Positions 7,970 to 15,964 of a DNA stretch of 64,000 nt are shown one piece after another. The notes beneath the pieces are model-generated. The model saw only the letters and a list, made by a program, of their open reading frames with translations. It was not told the DNA's origin and searched no databases. A program made the translations under genes and the position numbers. This stretch comes from Maccoyibacter intestinihominis (GTDB taxonomy: Bacteria > Bacillota > Clostridia > Lachnospirales > Lachnospiraceae), in the NCBI RefSeq assembly GCF_040096355.1, contig NZ_JBBMEX010000013.1, positions 29,579 to 93,578 of the forward strand, given 5' to 3'. Position 1 is the first letter of the stretch. Every line of letters starts with the position of its first letter.

Positions 7970-8425
7970 ATGGAAAATTCCCTACACTACAAACTGCGGA
8001 TCTGCCATACGAACTGTCAGAAAAGCATTGTTATAGATATCAAGAGCAAAACCGATTTAAGACCCGGTGAACCCAAAATCCTGGAATTTTTAGCGGAGCA
8101 TGAGCCATGTGAACAGAAAGTTATTGCGGCAGGCTGTAATCTGGATTCAGCATCGGTAACAGGAATTTTAGGAAGAATGGAAAAACGTGAACTGATAAAA
8201 CGGGAAACAAAAAACGGAAATCGCAGGTCGTTGTATGTTTCAAGGACAGAACATGGAGAACAAATGACAGAAGTGGTGGAAGAGACATTTACATTCGTGG
8301 ACAAGCGGGCAGTGGAAGGGCTGACAAAAGCGGAGGTCAAAGAACTGGAACGTTTGTTAGAGCGGGTAAGTCAGAATCTTGTGGCTCTATCGGAGGAACA
8401 AAAGAATGAAGAGCGAACTACATAA
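7970..8425 (+). CDS. MarR-family winged-helix transcriptional regulator
   Basis: A 151-residue protein with MarR architecture: an N-terminal helix, LRPGEPKILEFLAEHEPCEQKVIA, the recognition region NLDSASVTGILGRMEKRELIKRET, a wing with KNGNRRSLYVSRTEHGEQM and a C-terminal dimerisation helix. Such repressors usually bind a palindrome in their own promoter and respond to small phenolic or lipid-like ligands. The gene follows a consensus promoter with two copies of an operator-like 13-mer and overlaps the next gene, a membrane protein, by 20 bases, suggesting that the membrane protein is its regulatory target. Confidence 0.85.
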   Translation: MENSLHYKLRICHTNCQKSIVIDIKSKTDLRPGEPKILEFLAEHEPCEQKVIAAGCNLDSASVTGILGRMEKRELIKRETKNGNRRSLYVSRTEHGEQMTEVVEETFTFVDKRAVEGLTKAEVKELERLLERVSQNLVALSEEQKNEERTT

Positions 8426-9092
8426 AAAAATCAGAGAAGAAAACTATGCGATAAGATTCCTTGTCTATATCGTGGGATTGTTTATTATGACATTGGGAAT
8501 TTCATTATCGGTCAAATCGAATCTGGGCGTGTCGCCGGTCAGCTCTATCCCATATACCATCACCTGTATCACAGGGCTTGAAATGGGAAAGGCAACGATA
8601 CTTTTTCATATCGTGCTGGTCGTGATGCAGATACTCATTTTAAGAAAAGCCTTTCAGATGAAAAACCTGTTGCAGGTCGTCGTCGGAGTCATCTTTGGTT
8701 ACTTTACCACCTTTTCAAATTATCTGTTTTCCTTTTTGCCAACGCCGGAGCATATGACGGTGCGGCTGCTGATGATGCTTGGCAGCACGGTACTGATTGC
8801 GGTGGGAATCTTTTTTTATCTGCCGGCAGACATCGTGCCGTTAGCGGGGGAAGGAGCGATGAAAGCAGTATCGGATACAATGCATATCGCATTTAATAAA
8901 GTAAAAGTCGGATTTGATATTTCTATGGTTATTATTTCGCTGATATCCTGTCTGGTGGCATTGGGAACGCTTGGCTCAGTCGGGGTCGGAACCATCATAG
9001 CAGCAGTGCTGGTCGGTTCGGTACTTGGAGTCATTACCGGATGGTTTGGTGAAAAACGCGATAAGATCTTACAAGGAACGCCTTCTGAATAG
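8406..9092 (+). CDS. YczE/YitT-type integral membrane protein
   Basis: A 228-residue protein with about five hydrophobic segments. It opens with FLVYIVGLFIMTLGISLSVKSNLGVSPVSS, the pattern of the YczE (COG2364) group of uncharacterised membrane proteins. The ATG at 8406 is preferred to an upstream in-frame ATG at 8379 because a CGGAGG site lies just before it and the earlier start is deep inside the marR gene. Its role is unknown; control by the coupled MarR-type repressor suggests an export or stress function. The 3' end forms the left arm of a hairpin that covers the dpaA ribosome binding site. Confidence 0.75.
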   Translation: MKSELHKKIREENYAIRFLVYIVGLFIMTLGISLSVKSNLGVSPVSSIPYTITCITGLEMGKATILFHIVLVVMQILILRKAFQMKNLLQVVVGVIFGYFTTFSNYLFSFLPTPEHMTVRLLMMLGSTVLIAVGIFFYLPADIVPLAGEGAMKAVSDTMHIAFNKVKVGFDISMVIISLISCLVALGTLGSVGVGTIIAAVLVGSVLGVITGWFGEKRDKILQGTPSE

Positions 9093-9121
9093 TTTCATAT
9101 ACTGAAACTATGGGAGGCGTT
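9077..9121 (+). promoter_or_regulatory. Hairpin that buries the dpaA ribosome binding site, with a sporulation-sigma-like promoter inside
   Basis: AACGCCT (9077-9083) pairs with AGGCGTT (9115-9121) and ATAGTTTCA (9089-9097) pairs with TGAAACTAT (9103-9111). The GGGAGG (9112-9117) serving dpaA lies in the internal loop and 3' arm, so an upstream read-through RNA would hide it. CATATACT (9096-9103), with AC 16 bases upstream (9078-9079), resembles a sigma-K/E promoter. A transcript from it would start near 9110 and lack the 5' arm, exposing the site. The pairing is seen; the promoter and regulatory logic are inferred. Confidence 0.5.
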
Positions 9122-9126
9122 TCTAT

Positions 9127-9915
9127 ATGGAAAAAAACGTATTATGTGTCAAAAACCGGGATGCAAGGCAGCAGTACCTTGCACAGATGTTACTTGAAGA
9201 TGGTTGTCAGGTTACGCTTTGCGAAGAAAAATGCCGGGAACTTGGCGAATATGAACTGGTACTGCTTCCGGTAGTGACGGCAAAGTTAGATTTAAAGCAG
9301 ATGATATGCCAACTTCAGAAAGGACAGCGTGTTTTTGGCGGTAATCTCCCGGAGTTTTTTCAGGATGCCTGCATGGAAAAAGGCGTAAGCTGTTATGATT
9401 ATATGGAAGAAGAGACGATTGCAGTAAAAAATGCAGTTGCAACGGCAGAAGGAGCAATTGCCGAGGCAATCTGTTTTTCGGAGGAGACCTTGTATGGTGC
9501 AAAAGTGTTAGTAACAGGATATGGAAGATGCGGAAGAGTCCTTGCAGACCGGCTCTGCGGGATGCGGTGTGAAGTCACCGTATTAGAACAGGAACCGGAA
9601 AAAAGGGCGATCGCAGAAATCAGCGGCTGCCATAGTGTTCAAAATATAGAAGAGATCCTGACAGAACACACGGCAGGAGAGTATCGCTTCTTATTTAACA
9701 CGGTTCCGGTGAGGATATGGAAGGAAGCTGCGTTAAAAGAACTTCCGGCAGGAATGACGATCATAGATATCGCATCCGGCGGGGGCGGCGTGGATCATGA
9801 CTACTGTCAGTGCCACGGTATCCGGGCGAAGCTCTGTCCGGGGCTTCCGGGAAAATATGCACCAAAGACATCGGCAAAAATTTTGCATGAATATATTGTA
9901 GAGCAATGCAGATAG
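9127..9915 (+). CDS. dpaA: Dipicolinate synthase subunit A
   Basis: A 262-residue protein of the SpoVFA type, a little shorter than the Bacillus subunit. It has a poorly conserved N-terminal domain (LVLLPVVTAKLDLKQMI), the string EETIAVKNAVATAEGAIAEAI, a Rossmann fold starting VLVTGYGRCG near residue 128, and the C-terminal IDIASGGGGVDHDYCQ...CPGLPGKYAPKTSAKIL block that is diagnostic. With subunit B it makes dipicolinic acid from the lysine-pathway intermediate, in the mother cell, for loading into the spore core. It is followed 9 bases later by dpaB. In Bacillus this operon depends on sigma-K. Confidence 0.92.
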   Translation: MEKNVLCVKNRDARQQYLAQMLLEDGCQVTLCEEKCRELGEYELVLLPVVTAKLDLKQMICQLQKGQRVFGGNLPEFFQDACMEKGVSCYDYMEEETIAVKNAVATAEGAIAEAICFSEETLYGAKVLVTGYGRCGRVLADRLCGMRCEVTVLEQEPEKRAIAEISGCHSVQNIEEILTEHTAGEYRFLFNTVPVRIWKEAALKELPAGMTIIDIASGGGGVDHDYCQCHGIRAKLCPGLPGKYAPKTSAKILHEYIVEQCR

Positions 9916-9924
9916 GAGGAGCAT

Positions 9925-10515
9925 ATGGAGACGGAAAAAAGCTGTAAGATAGGTTTTGCAATAACCGGTTCCTTTTGTACCCATGAAAAAATAAAAGAAA
10001 TCATACAAGACATGGTTGATGATGGTATGGACATCATCCCGATTTTTTCGGAAAACGTACAGACCATAGACAGTCGTTTTGGAAAAGCAGAAGTATTTAC
10101 CGAACAAATAGAAGAAATGACAGGGCATATGGGCATACGTTCCATACAGGCTGCAGAGCCGATCGGACCGAACGGAAATCTGGATGCAATGGTCATTGCA
10201 CCCTGTACCGGAAATACAATGGCAAAATTATGCGGCGGTATTACCGATACGCCTGTTTTGATGGCAGCCAAGGCACATCTTAGAAATGAAAGACCGCTGA
10301 TTCTTGCAGTTTCTACGAATGATGCACTGGGTATTAATTTTCGGAATCTTGGAATGTTAGCCAATATGAAAAACATCTATTTGGTGCCGTTTGGACAGGA
10401 TAATTATGAAAAAAAACCCAAGTCCATGATTGCACATGTAGAGCTGATACCGGACACAATCAAAGAAGCGTTGCAGGGCAGACAGCTTCAACCGATGGTA
10501 CGCTCGCCTTTTTGA
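9925..10515 (+). CDS. dpaB: Dipicolinate synthase subunit B (flavoprotein)
   Basis: A 196-residue flavoprotein-fold protein. It has the SpoVFB pattern: IGFAITGSFCTHEKIKE near the start, VIAPCTGNTMAKLCGGITDTPVLMAAKAHLRN in the middle and LAVSTNDALGINFRNLGML. The Thr-Gly-Ser-Phe-Cys flavin loop and PCTGNT box place it in the flavoprotein decarboxylase-like family. It acts with DpaA in the mother cell to make spore dipicolinate. A GGAGGAG site sits directly between the two genes. Confidence 0.93.
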   Translation: METEKSCKIGFAITGSFCTHEKIKEIIQDMVDDGMDIIPIFSENVQTIDSRFGKAEVFTEQIEEMTGHMGIRSIQAAEPIGPNGNLDAMVIAPCTGNTMAKLCGGITDTPVLMAAKAHLRNERPLILAVSTNDALGINFRNLGMLANMKNIYLVPFGQDNYEKKPKSMIAHVELIPDTIKEALQGRQLQPMVRSPF

Positions 10516-10606
10516 CGTAAAAACATTGGAAATATAGATAGAATAGACAAAAAAGAAGGAAAAAATATGACATAATGACATAAAGAAGAAAAAGCAGAAA
10601 ATATTT

Positions 10607-10635
10607 TTGAAATTCCTACGATATCGTAGTATAAT
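10607..10635 (+). promoter_or_regulatory. Promoter with a 14-bp palindrome filling the spacer
   Basis: TTGAAA (10607-10612) and TATAAT (10630-10635) are 17 bases apart. Positions 10616-10629 form the perfect palindrome CTACGATATCGTAG, directly against the -10 box. A bound dimer there would block RNA polymerase, so it is a likely operator for an unknown regulator. Confidence 0.75.
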
Positions 10636-10671
10636 AGAATCAATAGAAAGTTATGGAACGGAGGATGAAGC

Positions 10672-11475
10672 ATGGGCATGAATATCTCAGATTTTTTTGA
10701 CATGGATGTATTGATTCAGATTTTGACAGACTGGTCCACTGCAACGGGAATTGGAATTATCGCTGTTGATGAAAAGGGCGAATATATGATGGACCCGATT
10801 GGCTGGAAAGATTTCTGTATGAAATACACAAGAGGAACAAAGGAAGGATTACGCCGATGTGTAAAATGTGATCAGGAAGGTCAGGGAGTATATTTCTGTC
10901 ATGCAGGACTGATAGATTTTACGGCAGACATCAAGATTGGTGATCATTTTATCGGAAAATTAGTCGGAGGACAGGTATTACCACAGCCACCTGATGAAGA
11001 GCATTTCCGTAATCTTGCTGTAGAGCTTGGAATCGACCCGGATGAGTATATCGAAGCATTGCAGGATATTACCGTTAGAACCGAGGAAGAGATCCGTGCT
11101 TCAGCAAAACTGTTAGACGAGGTAGTCAATATCGTTGTGAACTCCCAGTATGTACGGAAAAAAGACGAAGACTTAATCTTAATCTTTGATCAGGAGATTG
11201 ATAAGGCATCCGACCTAATCCGTGAGATCAACGGCAAGTCCTGTGAACTGGATAAGATTGAAGGCCGTCAGAGAATCCTCGGATTGAATGCATCCATTGA
11301 AGCTGCAAGAGCCGGAGAATTCGGAAAAGGATTCAGTGTAGTAGCAAAAGAAGTTGGAGACTTAGCAACAAGTTCAGGAACGATCAATAAGTCTATCAAA
11401 GAATCATTAAAGAATCTGACTACAGTTATTGATAAGATGGAAGAGTCCAAGAGCAAATCTGAGAAAGAAGACTAG
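10672..11475 (+). CDS. PocR-domain sensor with chemoreceptor-type signalling tail
   Basis: A 267-residue soluble protein. Residues about 5-160 match the PocR ligand-binding domain: WSTATGIGIIAVDEKGEYM, RRCVKCDQEG, YFCHAGLIDFTADIKIGDHFIGKLVGGQVL. The Cys pair with the later CHAG Cys may bind a ligand or metal. Residues about 195-255 resemble the hairpin tip of methyl-accepting chemotaxis proteins (RILGLNASIEAARAGEFGKGFSVVAKEVGDLA). There is no membrane segment, so it is probably a cytoplasmic receptor signalling to CheA/CheW or to another partner. It stands alone, with its own promoter and terminator. An alternative start two codons downstream (MNISDF) is possible. Confidence 0.8.
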   Translation: MGMNISDFFDMDVLIQILTDWSTATGIGIIAVDEKGEYMMDPIGWKDFCMKYTRGTKEGLRRCVKCDQEGQGVYFCHAGLIDFTADIKIGDHFIGKLVGGQVLPQPPDEEHFRNLAVELGIDPDEYIEALQDITVRTEEEIRASAKLLDEVVNIVVNSQYVRKKDEDLILIFDQEIDKASDLIREINGKSCELDKIEGRQRILGLNASIEAARAGEFGKGFSVVAKEVGDLATSSGTINKSIKESLKNLTTVIDKMEESKSKSEKED

Positions 11476-11493
11476 AAATCAGAACAGAAAATA

Positions 11494-11525
11494 CCCCCAC
11501 CATTTGAGAATGGTGGGGATTTTTT
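11494..11525 (+). terminator. Rho-independent terminator between the convergent PocR gene and asnB
   Basis: CCCCACCATT pairs with AATGGTGGGG around TTGA-type loop bases, followed by a T run (11520-11525). The reverse strand also has a moderately T-rich tail, so it may serve asnB too. Confidence 0.92.
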
Positions 11526-11541
11526 GCTCTATAGGAAGCAT

Positions 11542-13395
11542 TTATAAAAGGATTGTAACCTGATACTTTTTTAACCAATAGTTGATCTGCAACAGATAAG
11601 CAGTCATCTGCGGTCCTGCCATAAGCTGACCGTACCATGGAGCACCGTAGTCCTTTGGATGATCTAAGAAAAGCAGCACTGTTTCTTTGTCCACAAGCTG
11701 TAAGATCGGTTCGTTTGCGGAGGACAGGACATCTTTTAAGCGTTCACAAAGCAGTGCTTCATAAGCAGGGTGGTAAGTCTTCGGATAAGGACTTTTTTTG
11801 CGGAAAAGGATCTCATCCGGCAGCAGTCCCTTAGAAGCCTGTCGGAGCACGTTTTTCACGGTTCCGTCTTTCGCTTTCATTTCCCACGGAACATTAAAAA
11901 TATATTCTACAAGAGCACGGTCCGCAAATGGAACACGGGCTTCTAAACCGGAATGCATGCTGGTGCGGTCCATGCGGTTTAAAAGAGTCTGCATAAAATA
12001 ACGGATATTTAAGTAACCGATCCTGCGGCGGTTCGATTCGATTTCATCTTCGGTCGGTAAAACCGCAATTTCAGATACCGAAGTATCATAGATTTTTTGC
12101 ACATATTTTTCCATCTGTAAGGCATCAAGAAGTGAACCGGATAACAGGGACTGTCTTGGGGTAAGCGACGGAGTCCACGGAAACGTATTGCTCTTTAAGA
12201 ATTCTTCACGATGGAACCATGGATAGCCGCCAAAGACTTCATCCGCACATTCGCCGGTCAAAACCACCTTGTGGCTCTTGCTGACCTCCCTGCAAAAATA
12301 GAGAAGGGAAGAGTCAATATCTGCCATGCATGGGAGGTCATGGGCATCGACCGATTCATAGAGCAGATCCGCCTGCGTCCGGTTGTCACAGGTCAGATAG
12401 TGATGGTTGCTCTTTAGGAAATCCACCATTTTTTTCACAAAAGGAGCATCCTGGGACGGCTGGAAGCTGTTGGACTTAAAATATTTGTCATTGTCTTTAA
12501 AATCAAAAGAAAATGTAGTCAGCTGTACCCCTTTTTTTCTTAATTCTGCGGCGCAGACCGCTGAAACGACACTCGAATCCACGCCACCGGAAAGGAACGT
12601 GCAGACCGGAACATCCGAGACAAGCTGACGGCGGATGGCATCGGTCAGAAGAAAACGCGTCTTTTCGATCGTATCTTCATAGGAATCGCGATGCGGCATC
12701 GAAGAGAGCCGCCAGTAATTTGTAAACTGCGTGCCATAGCGGTTATGCGACAGATAAAAGCCCGGTTTTAATTCGTGAATATTGCGAAAGACTGCACTGC
12801 CGGGACTTCTTGCAGGCCCCAGGGAAAAAATCTCGTTTAAACCATCAGAATCGACGGCAGCCTCGACACCCGGATAGCAGAACAATCCCTTGATTTCCGA
12901 AGAAAAGATCAAGGTGTCATTTAAAAAGGTATAAAACAGCGGTTTGACACCAAAATAGTCACGAAAGAGATAAATCGTTTCGTGACGTTCATCATATACG
13001 GCAAATGAAAAGATACCGTCTACCTGTTTTACAAAGTCAGGACCGTATTCTAAAAAAGACAACAGCAGAACTTCCGTATCCGAGGTAGTACGGAAAGTAT
13101 AGCCCAAAGAAGCAAGCTGCTGTTTTAGGTCCGGCAGATTATAAATCTCACCATTGAAGATCATCTGATACGAAAATCCGCCTGTTTCATATACCATCGG
13201 CTGGGAGCCAGTCTTTAAGTCGATAATGGACAATCTGGTATGGGCAAGACCACAGCGTTTTGACAGGGCGAAGCCACATTCGTCAGGCCCTCTGTGAAAG
13301 AGAGATGTTGTCATATGTTTAAGAATCTGCTGATATTCTGCCCGGTTCGCAGAGTAGTCAGCATAGGGGTTAAAAAAACCTGAAATACTGCACAT
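11542..13395 (-). CDS. asnB: Asparagine synthetase, glutamine-hydrolysing
   Basis: A 617-residue AsnB. The N-terminal glutaminase domain begins MCSISGF with the catalytic Cys2 and contains HRGPDECGFAL, YNGEIYN-like NGEIYNL and DTEVLL. The synthetase domain has the pyrophosphate loop FLSGGVDSSVVSAV near residue 265, TGECADEVFGGYPW and RMDRTSMHSGLEARVPFADRALVEY. It makes asparagine from aspartate, glutamine and ATP in the cytoplasm. The gene runs opposite to its neighbours and shares its terminator region with the PocR gene. Its promoter should lie between 13396 and 13460, divergent from the HAD phosphatase gene. Confidence 0.97.
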   Translation of the reverse strand: MCSISGFFNPYADYSANRAEYQQILKHMTTSLFHRGPDECGFALSKRCGLAHTRLSIIDLKTGSQPMVYETGGFSYQMIFNGEIYNLPDLKQQLASLGYTFRTTSDTEVLLLSFLEYGPDFVKQVDGIFSFAVYDERHETIYLFRDYFGVKPLFYTFLNDTLIFSSEIKGLFCYPGVEAAVDSDGLNEIFSLGPARSPGSAVFRNIHELKPGFYLSHNRYGTQFTNYWRLSSMPHRDSYEDTIEKTRFLLTDAIRRQLVSDVPVCTFLSGGVDSSVVSAVCAAELRKKGVQLTTFSFDFKDNDKYFKSNSFQPSQDAPFVKKMVDFLKSNHHYLTCDNRTQADLLYESVDAHDLPCMADIDSSLLYFCREVSKSHKVVLTGECADEVFGGYPWFHREEFLKSNTFPWTPSLTPRQSLLSGSLLDALQMEKYVQKIYDTSVSEIAVLPTEDEIESNRRRIGYLNIRYFMQTLLNRMDRTSMHSGLEARVPFADRALVEYIFNVPWEMKAKDGTVKNVLRQASKGLLPDEILFRKKSPYPKTYHPAYEALLCERLKDVLSSANEPILQLVDKETVLLFLDHPKDYGAPWYGQLMAGPQMTAYLLQINYWLKKYQVTILL

Positions 13396-13462
13396 AGTTA
13401 CTCCTGAAAAAAGAATTTTCTATTAGTTTATGAAAAAATGGTGAGGAGTATGCAGTGGACTA

Positions 13463-13471
13463 TGGTATAAT
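13463..13471 (+). promoter_or_regulatory. Extended -10 promoter of the HAD phosphatase gene
   Basis: TGGTATAAT contains a TG-N extension before a perfect TATAAT (13466-13471). No good -35 box is seen 16-18 bases upstream, as is usual for extended -10 promoters. Confidence 0.6.
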
Positions 13472-13509
13472 AGAAATATAAAGGACACTATAGAATAAAG
13501 GGTGATTGT

Positions 13510-14310
13510 ATGATCAAATTAATCGCAACTGATGTAGATGGAACGCTTTGCAGAATCAGTACACCAAAGATCCATGAGGGATATTATGCGGCAGTACGAA
13601 AACTGCTGGATAAAGGAGTACGGTTTGCAGCTGCAAGCGGACGCCAGTATCCGGCACTGGCACGCCTTTTTGAACCGGTACATGAGGAACTGCTTTATAT
13701 AGCTGATAATGGAGCACATGTGCGGGTGGAAAATAAAGATTTGTATGTTTCAAAAATGGATTTAGAGACATCCCATGAGCTGGTACGGGATGTGCGGGCG
13801 ATTGGAAACGGATGTGAATGTGCATACTGCGTGGCAGGAATTGCATATTTTTCACCACAGGACAAAACAGTCTATCAGATTATGAAAGACAACATGCTCT
13901 ATGAGTGTCGTATGGTGGATTCGTTAGAAGAACTTAAAGAGCCCTGTATCAAACTGACGGTTTTTCATCCGACAGATGCAGAAGGAGTGACTGCAAAGAC
14001 CTTTGTTCCCAAATGGGAGGACCGCCTGCAGCTTGCATGCTCCGGTTTTACTTATGTCGATGTGATGAATAAGGGAACGAATAAGGGAAATTCCTTAAAA
14101 ATGATACAGGACTACTATGGTATTTCACCGGAAGAAACGATGACATTCGGAGATAATATCAATGACTTACAGATGTTTGAAAACGCTTATTACAGCTATG
14201 CGGTGGGAGATGCCAGACAGGAAGTCATCGACAGTGCACGTTTTACGGCACCGCCAATGAAAGAGGACGGAGTCCTTCAGGTCCTTGAAAAACTGATCGA
14301 TACATTATAG
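13510..14310 (+). CDS. Cof-type HAD-superfamily phosphatase
   Basis: A 266-residue protein of the Cof/YbiV group. Motif I is ATDVDGTL (nucleophile Asp near residue 8), motif II sits in AAASGRQ, the cap domain is of the C2 type, and motif IV is TFGDNINDLQMF with the Gly-Asp-x-x-Asn-Asp metal site. The late Lys motif KGTNKGNSL is also present. Members remove phosphate from sugar phosphates, flavin mononucleotide and similar small molecules; the substrate cannot be told from sequence. It is a single-gene unit between divergent asnB and the convergent GntR regulator. Confidence 0.9.
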   Translation: MIKLIATDVDGTLCRISTPKIHEGYYAAVRKLLDKGVRFAAASGRQYPALARLFEPVHEELLYIADNGAHVRVENKDLYVSKMDLETSHELVRDVRAIGNGCECAYCVAGIAYFSPQDKTVYQIMKDNMLYECRMVDSLEELKEPCIKLTVFHPTDAEGVTAKTFVPKWEDRLQLACSGFTYVDVMNKGTNKGNSLKMIQDYYGISPEETMTFGDNINDLQMFENAYYSYAVGDARQEVIDSARFTAPPMKEDGVLQVLEKLIDTL

Positions 14311-14330
14311 GGCAATCGGTTTGCAGATTA

Positions 14331-15035
14331 TTAATAATAAATCGTATATTTGCCATCGATGGACTCGTTCAGAGAGGATGAGATCCATTCGGTGGCTTTA
14401 TCTACGTCTCTTGCTTCAAAATAATTGCATAACGTATCGCTGTTAGCGTAGAGCTGTTCAATGCCATACATCCGGCAGAAACGCTCCCACAGTGAAATAA
14501 CCGGTACTTTAAATGAAGTAAAGATCAAAGGGATCAGGGTATTTCCTGATAAAAATGCCAGTTCATGCTGAAAACGGAAAGCAAATTCTGCTGCTTCAGA
14601 AGTGGTTTTTGCGGTTTTCAGTGCCTCTACATAACTTCTTAGCAGATGGATTTCTTCATCTTTAGCTTCCGGCAGCCAGAGCCGGATCGCAAGGGAGTCT
14701 AAAGCAATACGAAGCTCTAAGATAGAGCGGACTTCCGCTTCACGGAGAATCCCGCCATTATAATTCATGATCGACATCAGGGTATCCATCGTACCGTCTC
14801 TGCGGTAATCAGCAACAAAGGTGCCGACACGCGGTTTGATGATCAAAAAGCCTTTTCTGGCAAGTTCCGTAATGCCGGAGTTGACGACCGCACGGCTGAC
14901 CTGCATGGATTCTGCCAGTTCACGTTCCGGCGGAAGTTTTTCTCCAACCATCAGTCTTCCGGACAGGATCATCGTCTCTAATTCCTGTATAAATAATTCC
15001 TTTAATGAAGGTGCATTCAGTTTTGAAAATTCCAT
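14331..15035 (-). CDS. GntR/FadR-family regulator (FCD domain) of the hyp operon
   Basis: A 234-residue protein. The N-terminal winged helix shows the GntR signature (SGRLMVGEKLPPERELAESMQVSRAVVNSGITELARKGFL) and is followed by an all-helical FCD effector domain with EVRSILELRIALDSLAIRL and metal-binding His candidates (FRFQHELAFLSGN). FadR-type proteins bind TGGT-N3-ACCA palindromes. Exactly that sequence, TGGTATGACCA, occurs just upstream of this gene and again before divergent hypB, so it probably controls both itself and the hyp operon. The ligand is unknown, though regulators of this subgroup often sense carboxylates. Confidence 0.88.
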   Translation of the reverse strand: MEFSKLNAPSLKELFIQELETMILSGRLMVGEKLPPERELAESMQVSRAVVNSGITELARKGFLIIKPRVGTFVADYRRDGTMDTLMSIMNYNGGILREAEVRSILELRIALDSLAIRLWLPEAKDEEIHLLRSYVEALKTAKTTSEAAEFAFRFQHELAFLSGNTLIPLIFTSFKVPVISLWERFCRMYGIEQLYANSDTLCNYFEARDVDKATEWISSSLNESIDGKYTIYY

Positions 15036-15062
15036 TTGTAAAAATCACTTCCTTTTCTGATT

Positions 15063-15075
15063 GTGGTATGACCAC
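15063..15075. promoter_or_regulatory. FadR/GntR-type operator 1
   Basis: GTGGTATGACCAC is a 13-bp palindrome with the TGGT-N3-ACCA core, 28 bases upstream of the GntR-type regulator gene. The identical 11-base core recurs at 15226-15236. Confidence 0.75.
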
Positions 15076-15201
15076 GTTCCAGATACCATTATATTGTAAA
15101 ATATGACGGAAATCAAGAAAAAAATCAAGCAAAAATATGAAAAAAATACCGGAAATGTGCCATGTTAACCTTGACGAACTTAAAGTATTCGTGTTAAACT
15201 T

Positions 15202-15261
15202 TTGACAAAGAGCAAACTGTTATTCTGGTATGACCAGAGAAAAACAGGAAGATGGTACCAT
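15202..15261 (+). promoter_or_regulatory. hyp operon control region: -35 box, operator 2 and a related palindrome
   Basis: TTGACA at 15202-15207 is a perfect -35 box. CTGGTATGACCAG (15225-15237) carries the same TGGTATGACCA core as operator 1 and lies where the -10 box should be; no good TATAAT is visible, so the promoter is probably weak without help or the start is displaced. ATGGTACCAT (15252-15261) is a third half-site pair without the 3-base spacer. Repression by the adjacent GntR-type protein is a reasonable inference. Confidence 0.65.
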
Positions 15262-15281
15262 AGATGAAGGAGGAATAGAGA

Positions 15282-15950
15282 ATGGATAAGTTCCGCGTTC
15301 TCGAGATTAAGAAGAGTATCTTTGAAGATAATGATCATGAAGCGGACCTTTTAAGAGAAGATCTGAAAAAGGAAAAGACATTCCTTTTAAACCTGATGTC
15401 CTCACCGGGGTCAGGTAAGACAACAACTCTTGGACGGACAATTGAGGCGTTGAAAGATGAAATGCGTATCGGTGTTATGGAAGCAGACATTGATTCCGAT
15501 GTGGATGCAGATACGATTTCTAAGACCGGGGCAAAGGTGATCCAGCTTCATACCGGAGGAATGTGTCATTTAGATGCAGGTATGACAAAGCAGGGGATCG
15601 AAGGTCTTGGATGTGAAGATGTAGACTTGGCAATCCTTGAAAATGTCGGCAATCTGGTTTGTCCGGCAGAATTTGACACAGGTGCTTCTAAGAACGCCAT
15701 GATACTGAGTGTTCCGGAAGGCGATGATAAGCCTTTGAAATACCCGCTGATGTTTAGTATTGTGGATGTACTTTTAATCAATAAGATAGATGCAATGGAT
15801 TACTTCGATTTTGACATGAAGGCTTGTGAAGAACGGGTAAAGAAGTTAAATCCGAATATTACAATTATCCCGATCTCTGCTAAGACCGGAGAGGGAATCG
15901 ATAAGTGGGCTGACTGGCTTCGTACAGAAGTTAAAAATTGGAATGCATAG
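15282..15950 (+). CDS. hypB: Nickel-insertion GTPase HypB
   Basis: A 222-residue G3E GTPase. The P-loop SSPGSGKTT starts near residue 40, followed by EADIDSDVDAD, the metal-site region LHTGGMCHLDAGM and ENVGNLVCPAEFDTG, and the G4 motif NKIDAMDYFDFD. The N-terminus lacks a His-rich nickel-storage stretch. HypB hydrolyses GTP while passing nickel, with HypA, to [NiFe] enzymes. Here hypA follows after a large oxidoreductase gene; no other hyp genes or hydrogenase subunits are in the window. SD AAGGAGG is well placed before the ATG. Confidence 0.95.
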   Translation: MDKFRVLEIKKSIFEDNDHEADLLREDLKKEKTFLLNLMSSPGSGKTTTLGRTIEALKDEMRIGVMEADIDSDVDADTISKTGAKVIQLHTGGMCHLDAGMTKQGIEGLGCEDVDLAILENVGNLVCPAEFDTGASKNAMILSVPEGDDKPLKYPLMFSIVDVLLINKIDAMDYFDFDMKACEERVKKLNPNITIIPISAKTGEGIDKWADWLRTEVKNWNA

Positions 15951-15964
15951 AGAAAGGAAAAGAG

